Source: Stomorhina lunata
Lineage: Eukaryota > Arthropoda > Insecta > Diptera > Rhiniidae
Assembly: GCA_933228675.1 (NCBI GenBank)
Contig: OW121741.1
Span: 34,911,952-34,975,951 of the forward strand
Reading direction: 5' to 3'
Length of the DNA stretch: 64,000 bases
Shown: piece after piece, positions 45,655 through 58,340 of the stretch
Layout of the letters: each line of letters begins with the position of its first letter
Position numbering within the stretch: position 1 is the first letter of the stretch
The notes under the pieces: model-generated
What the model was told of the DNA's origin: nothing
What the model saw: the letters and a program-made list of their open reading frames with translations, nothing else
Databases searched by the model: none
Made by a program: the position numbers and the translations under genes

Positions 45655-46084
45655 ATGCATAAATACTTATTCATTTATTTTGTAATGCATAGTTTTAGGG
45701 GACATTGATTTTCAATTGTTGGATTTATACAATAAACCAAACTTTATTAAGAGTACTAAAGTTGATTGCAAAATATGTAGAAAAAGTACAATAAAACTGC
45801 TGATATGGTTTATGTTGTTTTTGTTCCTTTTTGTTGGTATTTTTAGGAAACAAATGTTACCAGTTTTCATATCTCGTTTAAACATTTTCCAACACATATA
45901 TGGCCAGTTGCCAATTTTATGTCTAAAACTAATGTCTGTTGTTGTTTTGGTTATAAACTTTAGTATATAGTTTTTACTAGAGAGACATTGTTGTAAAAAT
46001 TACACAAATGATTGTAATATAATTTGGACTTTTAGGATTCAAAGACCAAACAAAATCTAGTAAAATAGTACAATAGTCGGTAAA
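45655..46084. other. Unassigned spacer between arrays B and C
   Basis: Two overlapping frames on opposite strands (45712-45970) show no homology I recognise. Confidence 0.45.
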
Positions 46085-49000
46085 GACTGAAGATTGAAAT
46101 ATTTTTCTATATCGAAAAATTATTTATAGAAAAATTTTTCTATATAATTTTTTATAGAAAAAATTTCGATAGAAATATTTTTCTATATACAAAAATTTTC
46201 GACAGAAATATTTTTCTACATACAAAAATTTTCGATAGAAATATTTTTCTATATACAAAAAATTTCGTTTGAAATATTTTTCTATAGAAAAATTTTCGTT
46301 AAAAATATTTTTCTATAGAAAAAATTTCTATAGAAATATTTTTCTATAGAAAAAATTTCGATAGAAATATTTTTCTATAGAAAAAATTTCGTTAGAAATA
46401 TTTTTCTATAGAAAAATTTTCGATAGAAATATTTTTCTATATACAAAAATTTTCGTTTAAAATATTTTTCTATAGAAAAAATTTCGATAGAAATATTTTT
46501 CTATAGAAAAAATTTCGATAGAAATATTTTTCTATAGAAAAAATTTCGAAAGAAATATTTTTCTATAGAAAAAATTTCGAAAGAAATATTTTTCTATAGA
46601 AAAAATTTCGATAGAAATATTTTTCTATAGAAAAAATTTCGATAGAAATATTTTTCTATAGAAAAAATTTCGATAGAAATATTTTTCTATAAAAAAAATT
46701 TCGATAGAAATATTTTTCTATAGAAAAAATTTCGATAGAAAGATTTTTCTATAGAAAAATTTCGAAAGAAATATTTTTCTATAGAAAAAATTTCGAAAGA
46801 AATATTTTTCTATAGAAAAAATTTCGAAAGAAATATTTTTCTATAGAAAAAATTTCGATAGAAATATTTTTCTATAGAAAAAATTTCGATAGAAATATTT
46901 TTCTATAGAAAAAATTTCGATAGAAATATTTTTCTATAGAAAAAATTTCGATAGAAATATTTTTCTATAGAAAAAATTTCGATAGAAATATTTTTCTATA
47001 GAAAAAATTTCGAAAGAAATATTTTTCTATAGAAAAAATTTCGATAGAAATATTTTTCTATAGAAAAAATTTCGATAGAAATATTTTTCTATAGAAAAAA
47101 TTTCGATAGAAATATTTTTCTATAAAAAAAATTTCGATAGAAATATTTTTCTATAGAAAAAATTTCGATAGAAAGATTTTTCTATAGAAAAAATTTCGAA
47201 AGAAATATTTTTCTATAGAAAAAATTTCGAAAGAAATATTTTTCTATAGAAAAAATTTCGAAAGAAATATTTTTCTATAGAAAAAATTTCGATAGAAATA
47301 TTTTTCTATAGAAAAAATTTCGATAGAAATATTTTTCTATAGAAAAAATTTCGATAGAAATATTTTTCTATAGAAAAAATTTCGATAGAAATATTTTTCT
47401 ATAGAAAAAATTTCGATAGAAATATTTTTCTATAGAAAAAATTTCGATAGAAATATTTTTCTATAGAAAAAATTTCGATAGAAAAAATTTCGTTAGAAAC
47501 ACTTTTCTATAGAAAAATTTTCGTTAGAAATATTTTTCTATAGAAAAATTTTCGTTAGAAATATTTCTATAGAAATATTTTTCTATAGAAAAATTTTCAT
47601 TAGAAATATTTTTCTATAGAAAAATTTTCGTTAGAAATATTTTTCTATAGAAAAATTTTCGTTAGAAATATTTTTCTATAGAAAAATTTTCGTTAGAAAT
47701 ATTTTTCTATAGAAAAATTTTCGTTAGAAATATTTTTCTATAGAAAAATTTTCGTTAGAAATATTTTTCTATAGAAAAATTTTCGTTAGAAATATTTTTC
47801 TATAGAAAAATTTTCGTTAGAAATATTTTTCTATAGAAAAATTTTCGTTAGAAATATTTTTCTATAGAAAAATTTTCGTTAGAAATATTTTTCTATAGAA
47901 AAATTTTCGTTAGAAATATTTTTCTATAGAAAAATTTTCGTTAGAAATATTTTTCTATAGAAAAATTTTCGTTAGAAATATTTTTCTATAGAAAAATTTT
48001 CGTTAGAAATATTTTTCGATAAAAAAATTTTCGTTGGAAATATTTTTCGATAGAAAAATTTTCGTTAGAAATATTTTTCTATAGAAAAATTTTCATTAGA
48101 AATATTTTTCTATAGAAAAATTTTCATTAGAAATATTTTTCTATAGAAAAATTTTCATTAGAAATATTTTTCTATAGAAAAATTTTCATTAGAAATATTT
48201 TTCTATAGAAAAATTTTCGTTAGAAATATTTTTCTATAGAAAAATTTTCGTTAGAAATATTTTTCTATAGAAAAATTTTCGTTAGAAATATTTTTCTATA
48301 GAAAAATTTTCGTTAGAAATATTTTTCTATAGAAAAATTTTCGTTAGAAATATTTTTCTATAGAAAAATTTTCGTTAGAAATATTTTTCTATAGAAAAAT
48401 TTTCGTTAGAAATATTTTTCTATAGAAAAATTTTCGTTAGAAATATTTTTCTATAGAAAAATTTTCGTTAGAAATATTTTTCTATAGAAAAATTTTCGTT
48501 AGAAATATTTTTCTATAGAAAAATTTTCGTTAGAAATATTTTTCTATAGAAAAATTTTCGTTAGAAATATTTTTCTATAGAAAAATTTTCGTTAGAAATA
48601 TTTTTCTATAGAAAAATTTTCGTTAGAAATATTTTTCTATAGAAAAATTTTCGTTAGAAATATTTTTCTATAGAAAAATTTTCGTTAGAAATATTTTTCT
48701 ATAGAAAAATTTTCGTTAGAAATATTTTTCTATAGAAAAATTTTCGTTAGAAATATTTTTCTATAGAAAAATTTTCGTTAGAAATATTTTTCTATAGAAA
48801 AATTTTCGTTAGAAATATTTTTTTATAGAAAAATTTTCGTTAGAAATATTTTTTTATAGAAAAATTTTCGTTAGAAATATTTTTCTATAGAAAAATTTTC
48901 GTTAGAAATATTTTTCTATAGAAAAATTTTCGTTAGAAATATTTTTCTATAGAAAAATTTTCGTTAGAAATATTTTTCTATAGAAACATTTTCGTTAGAA

Positions 49001-49746
49001 ATATTTTTCTATAGAAACATTTTCGTTAGAAATATTTTTCTATAGAAACATTTTCGTTAGAAATATTTTTCTATAGAAACATTTTCGTTAGAAATATTTT
49101 TCTATAGAAAAATTTTCATTAGAAATATTTTTCTATAGAAAAATTTTCATTAGAAATATTTTTCTATAGAAAAATTTTCATTAGAAATATTTTTCTATAG
49201 AAAAATTTTCATTAAAAATATTTTTCTATAGAAAAATTTTCATTAGAAATATTTTTCTATAGAAAAATTTTCATTAGAAATATTTTTCTATAGAAAAATT
49301 TTCATTAGAAATATTTTTCTATAGAAAAATTTTCATTAGAAATATTTTTCTATAGAAAAATTTTCATTAGAAATATTTTTCTATAGAAAAATTTTCATTA
49401 GAAATATTTTTCTATAGAAAAATTTTCATTAGAAATATTTTTCTATAGAAAAATTTTCATTAGAAATATTTTTCTATAGAAAAATTTTCGTTAGAAATAT
49501 TTTTCTATAGAAAAATTTTCGTTAGAAATATTTTTTTATAGAAAAATTTTGGTTAGAAATATTATTCTATAGAAAAATTTTGGTTAGAAATATTATTCTA
49601 TAGAAAAATTTTGGTTAGAAATATTTTTCTATAGAAAAAATTTTCGTTAGAAATATTTTTCTATAGAAAAATTTTCGTTAGAAATATTTCTATAGAAAAA
49701 TGTTCGTTAGAAATATTTCTATAGAAAAATTTTCGTTAGAAATAGT
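46085..49746. repeat. 31-bp minisatellite array C (~118 units)
   Basis: The unit is AAATATTTTTCTATAG followed by AAAAAATTTCGATAG on the left part (to ~47490) and AAAAATTTTCGTTAG on the right. Blocks of CATTAG variants occur at 48090-48200 and 49110-49480, GGTTAG near 49550-49610 and AAACATTTTC near 48980-49090. A 10-bp inverted match AAAGACCAAA/TTTGGTCTTT lies just outside (46041-46050 and 49754-49763). No target duplication accompanies it, so a transposon border is only a possibility. Confidence 0.95.
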
Positions 49747-51011
49747 TTAAGTTTTTGGTCTTTTGTTTAAAATTGTGTTTCTGTGTCTGTTTTCATTGAG
49801 GACATGTCTTCTTTTCTAACATAAAAAAACTTGTTTACTTAATTAACATAAATTTCTAGTTTTGTTATAAATTTTATAAAATATGTAAAACTTTTTCATT
49901 ATTGATTACCAGACAGTAACAATAAATTTACATACACACAAATACATCCACCCACAACTACCCAGTGAGAAAAAAGGAAGTCCAGAGACATGTGAATAAG
50001 CATAACATCGAAGATATAGAAAGTTTGTCTCGTAATCTTATGCCTTTAATACTTTAAAGGAATGAGGCATTGGACCTTTTTGAATTTTCTTTTACTTCTA
50101 GAGATCTCAATAGAATTGATCTGGTAGGACTACCAAAGTAAGGTAATTAGAATGTCTAGAGAAATGAGATTTTGGAAGGCCTTGATTAAAGAAGTTTTAG
50201 AAGTGGAGCTCAAAAGACCTGATCTTGGAAAGTCTACCAAAATAAGTTATTTGGAATGTGTAGAGAAATGAGACTTTGGAGAGGTTACATAAGAAGACGT
50301 TTTATAAGTGAAAACATATGAAAAGTAATAGAATGTTTCGGAATATGAATAAAATGGTCTGGCTAAATACGCAGACCTTGACATTTTTTATCAGAAACAC
50401 AAAAATTTCCGCTTATGTTAGACTTTTATAATAATGATTTTTAAATATTTCCGCTTAGATTTATCTTGTCTTCTTAAATCTAAACGATAATGATCATTAT
50501 CTTTTCTCTTATTATAAATAAGACTGGAACAAGTACTTGCACATATACATACTTACGAGTATGTGTGTATAATATAAATAATGGTAACAGAAATTTTGAT
50601 TATATTTTAACTATATTTCATTCTCCTTTATTGTTGTTAATGTAATTTTCTGTTTATTGTTATATACTTAAACAATATACATTATCGTAAGTTTTGTAGC
50701 GTTGCCAGAAATGGAAAAGGGGTGACAAAAGATATCAATGTTAGAAGATTGATTGATACAGTTTAATGCAGATTTTCTGTAATTAATTTTTTTGCAAATT
50801 CTTCTGTTCTACTTCTTAGCTGAACATATGATTTTCCCTTCAGATTCCGACTATTACTCAAATATTCAAAATTTTCGTAATATTTCATTTCTATATATTG
50901 GGTTTATATAAGTTTATTTAGAATGTGTGTAAAACCTTTTGTAGTTAAGACAAATATTAATTTATAACAATTTAATATAAACTTTCAATTCTGCACTAAT
51001 TTACATACAAT
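49747..51011. other. Non-coding DNA with a ~108-bp direct repeat
   Basis: Two copies of a block starting CTACCAAARTAAG and containing TAGAGAAATGAGAYTTTGGA lie at about 50130 and 50238. An orphan CCCAGTGAGAAAAA end follows TA at 49961. No gene seen. Confidence 0.5.
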
Positions 51012-51639
51012 TACACTAGACGACAAAAGAAAATTTTTAATAATATTCTCTTAATACCAAAAATTAATGTTATAAATTTGTATCCACTTTTAAAAAGTAG
51101 ATACAAGAAATAATTTCAAAATTTGTATTTTTTCTCATTTAGGGGGTACAAAGGGTAATACCGAGAACAAAATAGTATTAACGCTCACTTACTTATCGTT
51201 TATGGACTTTAAAAACCCATTTGACAGTGTCAAAAAAAGTTATCTGTAGATAGTTTAAGAAAGTAGTTTTTATCCTGGTCATCGACGAAATAATTCGCCA
51301 ATTTACACCCTTCAAACAACCCGAATATTGTATCCCAGTCTGGGCTAGAAATCATTAATGAAAAGACTTATACGGTTTTTGTTTTTTTGATATAAATGTT
51401 GCATTTATAACCCCGTTCCACTGTTTTGTGTTCTTTTCTAAAAATGCCGCACTAAAAGAGTAAAATGTGTAACGACTTTCACACTAATTTTGTTTAAAGG
51501 GTGAGTGCACTACACTTTTATTGTTGTTGATTAAAATCGCTTAAAAACCCACAGATGGACAAATGTTTGGACAGAAAAATTTTGTTCTTTTACAATGTTC
51601 AAAATGTTGCACTTTCCCAGTATTTGGGTAGCATTGACA

Positions 51640-51875
51640 AAATGCTACACCTTAATTCATCTGGGCATTATATACCAATATCCGAAAGGATGGCACCGAC
51701 GAGGATACAGACTCACAAAAGATACATTTACCAACTTTCGATCTATATATTTTGAAATCTTGGCATATATCAACAATAACTAAGTTAGGAATATACAACT
51801 CTAAAGTCAAGCTCATCCTGTTCTATGGTTTGAAAACCTTTTCAAACAAATGCTTATGGCAAATCCTTAATGAAC
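51640..51875 (+). pseudogene. RTE-type retrotransposon fragment 3
   Basis: Matches the protein segment seen at 21650-21890. GCACCGACGAGGATACAGAC corresponds to GADEDIES. KSWHISTITKLGIYNSKVKL (51752-51810) corresponds to KSRQISTTTKLRIYNSNVKS. NKCLWQILN (51848-51875) corresponds to NKCLRQILN, with the stretch between deleted. It is adjacent to array D. Confidence 0.8.
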
Positions 51876-51879
51876 AGAC

Positions 51880-54800
51880 TGAGAAAATTTTTCAAAAATT
51901 TACATTTTACAGGAAATTTTTCAAAAATTTACTATTTTTATAGAAAATTTTACAAAAATTTACTATTTTTATAGGAACATTTTCAAAAATTTACTATTTT
52001 TATAGGAAATTTTTCAAAAATTTACTATTTTTATAGGAAATTTTTCAAAAATTTACTATTTTTATAGGAAATTTTTCAAAAATTTACTATTTTTATAGGA
52101 AATTTTTCAAAAATTTACTATTTTTATAGGAAATTTTTCAAAAATTTCCTATTTTTATAGGAAATTTTTCAAAAATTTCCTATTTTTATAGGAAATTTTT
52201 CAAAAATTTCCTATTTTTATAGGAAATTTTTCAAAAATTTCCAATTTTTCAAAAATTTCCTATTTTTATAGGAAATTTTTCAAAAATTTCCTATTTTTAT
52301 AGGAAATTTTTCAAAAATTTCCTATTTTTATAGGAAATTTTTCAAAAATTTCCTATTTTTATAGGAAATTTTTCAAAAATTTCCTATTTTTATAGGAAAT
52401 TTTTCAAAAATTTCCTATTTTTATAGGAAATTTTTCAAAAATTTCCTATTTTTATAGGAAATTTTTCAAAAATTTCCTATTTTTATAGGAAATTTTTCAA
52501 AAATTTCCTATTTTTATAGGAAATTTTTCAAAAATTTCCTATTTTTATAGGAAATTTTTCAAAAATTTCCTATTTTTATAGGAAATTTTTCAAAAATTTC
52601 AAATTTTTATAGGAAATTTTTCAAAAATTTCCTATTTTTATAGGAAATTTTTCAAAAATTTCCTATTTTTATAGGAAATTTTTCAAAAATTTCCTATTTT
52701 TATAGGAAATTTTTCAAAAATTTCCTATTTTTATAAGAAATTTTTCAAAAATTTCCTATTTTTATAGGAAATTTTTCAAAAATTTCCTATTTTTATAGGA
52801 AATTTTTCAAAAATTTCCTATTTTTATAGGAAATTTTTCAAAAATTTCCTATTTTTATAGGAAATTTTTCAAAAATTTCCTATTTTTATAGGAAATTTTT
52901 CAAAAATTTCCTATTTTTATAGGAAATTTTTCAAAAATTTCCTATTTTTATAGGAAATTTTTCAAAAATTTCCTATTTTTCATATTTTTCAAAAATTTCC
53001 TATTTTTATAGGAAATTTTTCAAAAATTTCCTATTTTTATAGGAAATTTTTCAAAAATTTCCTATTTTTATAGGAAATTTTTCAAAAATTTACTATTTTT
53101 ATAGGAAATTTTTCAAAAATTTACTATTTTTATAGGAAATTTTTCAAAAATTTACTATTTTTATAGGAAATTTTTCAAAAATTTACTATTTTTATAGGAA
53201 ATTTTTCAAAAATTTACTATTTTTATAGGAAATTTTTCAAAAATTTACTATTTTTATAGGAAATTTTTCAAAAATTTACTATTTTGATAGGAAATTTTTC
53301 AAATATTTACTATTTTTATAGGAAATTTTTCAAAAATTTCCCATTCATATAGGAAATTTTTCAAAAATTTCCTATTTTTATAGGAAACTTTTCAAAAATT
53401 TACTATTTTTATAGGAAACTTTTCAAAAATTTACTATTTCTATAGGAAATTTTTCAAAAATTTACTATTTTTATAGGAAATTTTTCAAAAATTTCCTATT
53501 TTTATAGGAAATTTTCCAAAAATTTATTTACTATTTTTATAGAGAATTTTTCAAAAATTTACTATTTTTATAGGAAACTTTTCAAAAATTTACTATTTTT
53601 ATAGAAAATTTTTCAAAAATTTACTAGTTTTATAGGAAATTTTTCAAAAATTTACTATTTTTATAGGAAAATTTTTAAAAATTTACTAGTTTTATAGGAA
53701 ACTTTTCAAAAATTTACTATTTTTATAGGAAACTTTTCAAAAATTTACTATTTTTATAGGAAATTTTTTAAAAATTTACTATTTTTATAGGAATTTTTTC
53801 AAAAATTTCCTATTTTTATAGGAAATTTTTCAAAAATTTTCTATTTTTATAGGAAATTTTTCAAAAATTTCCTATTTTTATAGGAAATTTTTCAAAAATT
53901 TCCTATTTTTATAGGAAATTTTTTAAAAATTTCCAATTTTTATAGGAAATTTTTCAAAAATTTCCTATTTTTATATGAAATTTTTCAAAAATTTCATATT
54001 TTTATAGGAAATTTTTCAAAAATTTCATATTTTTATAGGAAATTTTTCAAAAATTTACTATTTTTATAGGAAATTTTTCAAAAATTTACTATTTTTATAG
54101 GAAATTTTTCAAAAATTTCCTATTTTTATAGGAAATTTTTCAAAAATTTAACATTTTTACAGGAAATTTTTTAAAAAATTAATATTATTATAAGAAATTT
54201 TTCAAAAATTTACTATTTTTATAGGAAATTTTTCAAAAATTTACTATTTTTATAGGAAATTTTCCAAAAATTTATTTACTATTTTTATAGAAAATTTTTC
54301 AAAAATTTACTATTTTTATAGGAAACTTTTCAAAAATTTACTATTTTTATAGAAAATTTTTCAAAAATTTACTAGTTTTATAGGAAATTTTTCAAAAATT
54401 TACTATTTTTATAGGAAATTTTTCAAAAATTTATTTACTATTTTTATACAGAATTTTTCAAAAATTTACTATTTTTATAGGAAACTTTTCAAAAATTTAC
54501 TATTTTTATAGAAAATTTTTCAAAAATTTACTAGTTTTATAGGAAATTTTTCAAAAATTTACTATTTTTATAGGAAACTTTTCAAAAATTTACTATTTTT
54601 ATAGGAAATTTTTTAAAAATTTACTATTTTTATAGGAAATTTTTCAAAAATTTCCTATTTTAATAGGAAATTTTTCAAAAATTTCCTATTTTTATAGGAA
54701 ATTTTTCAAAAATTTCCTATTTTTATAGGAAATTTTTCAAAAATTTCCTATTTTTATAGGAAATTTTTCAAAAATTTCCTATTTTTATAGGAAATTTTTC

Positions 54801-55480
54801 AAAAATTTCCTATTTTTATAGGAAATTTTTCAAAAATTACCTATTTTTATAGGAAATTTTTCAAAAATTTCCTATTTTTATAGGAAATTTTTCAAAAATT
54901 TCCTATTTTTATAGGAAATTTTTCAAAAATTTCCTATTTTTAGAGGAAATTTTTCAAAAATTTAACATTTTTACAGGAAATTTTTTAAAAAATTAATATT
55001 ATTATAAGAATTTTTTCAAAAATTTACTATTTTGATAGGAAATTTTTCAAAAATTTACTATTTTTATAGAAAATTTTTCAAAAATTTACTAGTTTTATAG
55101 GAAATTTATCAAAAATTTACTATTTTTATAGGAAATTTTTCAAAAATATACTAGTTTTATAGGAAACTTTTCAAAAATTTACTATTTTTATAGGAAATTT
55201 TTTAAAAATTTACTTTTTTATAGGAAATTTTTTAAAAATTTACTTTTTATAGGAAATTTTTCAAAAATTTACTTTTTTTTAGGAAATTTTTCAAAAATTT
55301 ACTTTTTATAGGAAAGTTTTCAAAAATTTACTATTTTTATAGGAAATTTTTCAAAAATTTGCTTATTATGGGAAATTTTTCAAAAATTTACTTTTTATAG
55401 GAAATTTTTCAAAAATACTATTTTTATAGGAAATTTTTTAAAAATTTACTTTTTATAGGAAATTTTTTAAAAATTTACCA
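51880..55480. repeat. 31-bp minisatellite array D (~116 units)
   Basis: The unit is TTTCCTATTTTTATAGG followed by AAATTTTTCAAAAA. Two dyads fill it: CCTAT-TTTT-ATAGG and AAATTTTT-C-AAAAATTT. The ACTATTTTTATAGG variant dominates the flanks, CCTATTTTTATAGG the middle. A longer unit containing TTTATTTACTATTTTTAT recurs at 53523, 54271 and 54430. The right edge decays into shorter units. Confidence 0.95.
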
Positions 55481-55638
55481 TTTACGTTGATATAGGGAAT
55501 AAACATGTTTTATGTAGAAAAGTCTAATCTCTTGAAAACTTAAAAAATGTTATCAGATTTGAAATTTGAATTAAAAAAGATTAGGCAAATATTTTAAAAC
55601 AAGGCATTTTTGTGCAATTTTTCTTGTCGTCTAGTGTA

Positions 55639-56770
55639 AATTTTAAATTAGATATTAAAGCCTGTCTTAGTATTTGTGGAACAATCATATTATATTTCTT
55701 AATATTAATGGCCAAAGAGAATAAGATTATTTTAATAGTCTCTTATCAATCATTTAAGGATATTTTGTTAATATAACACAAAAATGCTTTTGGATATTAT
55801 TAAATAAACCAATAAATTATTTAGATATTATTAAATTTTAAACAAAATTTAAGGTGATTAATTCAAAAAACGTTTATAAGTTTTTGTTTGTAGAAAAAGT
55901 ACGTTTTGAAATAAAAAGTATTCAAGGGGTAATAAAAAGTACTTTTGAGGGTACTTTTGATTTAAAATTAAGTTTCTTTTGGATAAAGAAGTGTCTTGCT
56001 TAGAGAAAAAGTAAAGTTTTAAAAGACAAAAGTTAAAATGGCTTTTTAAAGAAAATTAAAAAACTTGTTAAAAGTACATCTTGAGATAAAAAAGTACTCA
56101 TGGCATAATAAACAAAAGTACTTTTGAAACAAGAGTACTTTTGACTTGAAATTAAGCTTCTTTTAGAGTAAGTAACTTCTTTTTTAGGAAAAAGTGAATT
56201 TTGCAAAGAAACTTTATTTTTAAACGGATTGAAAAAAGTTTAAGACCTGACCAAGTAAAAGTACTTTTCTGACATAAAACTACCTTTATTAGAAAAAAGC
56301 AGTTTTCTAAGCAAGATCAATATATTTAAAAATATTTTATATAAAATGATTCTTAATCTCTTACCCCTCCTTTGTTAAACTTCTTCAAAAAACTACACTT
56401 ACCTATAAAGAAAGAAAAATACAACAAATTACTAAAAAATTAGAAAAATCCCAAACAAAAAAGTACAAATAAAAAAATTTGATATTTCAATTTCTGTGAT
56501 TTTTAATTTATTTCTCATATGGTTTTTTTTTTATATAAAAACCATTTTTAAGCCAAAGACTGCATAAATTTAATCAATGTTTTGTAATAAGCCTTTGCCA
56601 AAAATATAAATTGTATTGTTTAAAAAAAAAATTGTCGTCTTTGAGGTTATCCTTATAATAAAGAAAAAAAGAAAACATTAACAACAATACAAATAGTCCT
56701 TTAGTAAAAAATAATTTTTCTTCAGCAGAAGATGAGAAAAAATTATGTGAAATAGAAACAAACAAATAAA
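55639..56770. repeat. AT-rich DNA with a degenerate AAAAGTACTTTT repeat
   Basis: Around 55890-56290, words AAAAGTACTTTTGA, GATTTAAAATTAAGTTTCTTTT and GACTTGAAATTAAGCTTCTTTT recur about 180-190 bp apart (near 55945 and 56120). The rest has no gene. The minus-strand frame 56574-56765 is Phe/Leu-rich and unconvincing. Confidence 0.55.
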
Positions 56771-56772
56771 TA

Positions 56773-58076
56773 TCGGGTGTTTTTTATTGAGGTATAGAAC
56801 TTTAAGTTGGCATCACTTTTTTAACTGGCGGCCATTGTGTCAGCTGTCAAGTGATTAATATTTAGTTTGGTTTGCCATTTCATCATGAACAGGTTGACAA
56901 AAGAACAACGCTTGCAAATCGTGCAAATTTATTTCGAAAATAATGGTTCAGTTCGCGAAGTTTACCGCAAGCTTCGTCCATTTTATGGTCGACATAATCG
57001 TCCATCAGAGCAATTAATTCGGTTAACCATGGATCGTTTTCGCACTACGTTTACTCTATGTAATAATACGCATCCGCAGCGACGTCGAACAGTGCGCACC
57101 GAAGAAACAATTGCCGCTGTAGAGCAAAGTGTTGAAGAGGACCCGAATGAATCGATTCGCCACCGTGCACAGCAATTGGAGCTTTGTCCATCAACTTTAT
57201 GGAAGATTTTGCGCAAATATCTTGGCTTGCGACCTTACAAGATCCAGCTTGTGCAAGAATTAAAGCCGCGAGACCATGCAATGCGTCGTGATTTTGGTGT
57301 ACGGGCCGAAAATGAGATTGATCTCGATGCTGATTTTCATCGCAAAATTTTGTTCAGGGATGAGGCTCATTTTTGGTTGAATGGCTACGTCAACAAGAAA
57401 AATTGCCGCATTTGGAGTGAAGAGAATCCACATGAGACCCTTGAGACGCCATTACATCCACAAAAACTGACTGTTTGGTGTGCTCTATGGGCTGGTGGAG
57501 TCATTGGGCCATACTTTTTCCGAAATAATGCTGGAGAGTCAGTTACCATAAATGGAGACCGGTATAGAGCCATGATAACCGACTATTTTGTTCCCCAATT
57601 GGATGGCATGAATGTGGATGAGTTGTAATTCCAACAAGACGGCGCTACATGCCACACAGCGCACGTCACAATTGATTTATTGAAGGAAACATTCGATGAG
57701 CGCATAATTTCGCGGAATGGACGTTTCAATTGGCCACCAAGATCGTGCGATTTGACACCACTGGATTATTTTCTTTGGGGATATGTGAAGTCGCTCGTCT
57801 ACGCCAGCAAACCAGAAACGTTAGGGGACTTGGAAGCCAACATTCGTGGCGTTATTGCCAACATACGGCCCCATATGCTCGAAAAAGTTGTTGAAAATTG
57901 GACCTGTAGAATTGGCTTTATTCGAACCAGCCGCGGCGGCCACATGCCCGAAATCATATTTAAACATTAATGGCATAAAATAATCCTTCCAATAAAGCCA
58001 AATTGATGGACATTAAAACGATTTTCTTGTGTTTTATTTCAATTCGAAGTTCTATACCTCTAAAAAAAACACCCAT
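56773..58076 (+). mobile_element. DD41D (rosa-like) Tc1/mariner element B, nearly intact
   Basis: TA lies at 56771-56772 and 58077-58078. The ends are TCGGGTGTTTTTTATTGAGG and, on the other strand, ATGGGTGTTTTTTTTAGAGG, both continuing TATAGAACTT. Length is 1304 bp. It carries one long transposase frame with a single internal stop. It is the least decayed transposon in the window and is a different family from element A (8412-9704). Confidence 0.95.
56885..57970 (+). pseudogene. DD41D transposase, one in-frame stop from intact
   Basis: ATG 56885 opens a frame of ~361 codons ending at TAA 57968-57970, interrupted only by TAA at 57626-57628. The upstream TTG at 56867 is in frame but less likely as a start. 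Domain order: N-terminal helix-turn-helix (MNRLTKEQRLQIVQIYF; QLIRLTMDRF), a second HTH-like part (RAQQLELCPSTLWKILRKY), RPYKIQLVQELKPRD, first catalytic Asp in FRDEAHFWLNG, TVWCALWAGG, NGDRYRAMI, then the stop. FQQDGATCHTA with the second Asp follows, and WPPRSCDLTPLDYFLWGY with the third Asp, 41 residues on. The stop sits where relatives have Trp (WFQQDG). Confidence 0.92.
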
Positions 58077-58078
58077 TA

Positions 58079-58340
58079 GAAATAAAACTTTAAGGCTTTC
58101 TTTTAACCCCTGGGGGGTTATATGATAAAAAATTAAAGACAAACAGCAAGAGGCAGACAATTTATTTAGACAAAAGACATTTCATTTATTTTTTTCTTTC
58201 TAAAGGAATACAAAGTAAAAAGGATTTTTTTTGAGACAATGGAAATAACTTAAAAGAAAGAAATTAAATTAAAAATTAAACAGATTTTGTGTAGCTGATA
58301 TGTTCAATAAAATTTTTTTAATTTTATTGAAAATTTTTCT
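58079..58340. other. Spacer with a 10-bp inverted repeat
   Basis: CAATAAAATT (58305-58314) and AATTTTATTG (58320-58329) form a perfect dyad right at the left edge of array E. No gene seen. Confidence 0.5.

Larger units (their letters stand above)
51014..55636. mobile_element. 4.6-kb TA-flanked element carrying 31-bp array D
   Basis: TA lies at 51012-51013 and 55637-55638. The inverted ends are CACTAGACGACAA (51014-51026) and TTGTCGTCTAGTG (55624-55636), 13 of 13 matching, with A-rich sequence following inside on both sides. It has no transposase. Internal parts are ~600 bp of unique DNA, an RTE fragment (51640-51875), the large array D, and ~140 bp on the right. TA duplication suggests a Tc1/mariner-superfamily ancestry. 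Confidence 0.82.

Noticed and set aside
26040..49746. CRISPR-like regular repeat spacing in the 31-bp arrays
   Set aside because: There are no unique spacers between repeats; units are contiguous. The genome is clearly eukaryotic.
46041..49763. AAAGACCAAA inverted ends as a transposon border for array C
   Set aside because: Only 10 bp match and no target duplication is visible, so I keep it as a weak possibility instead of a called element.
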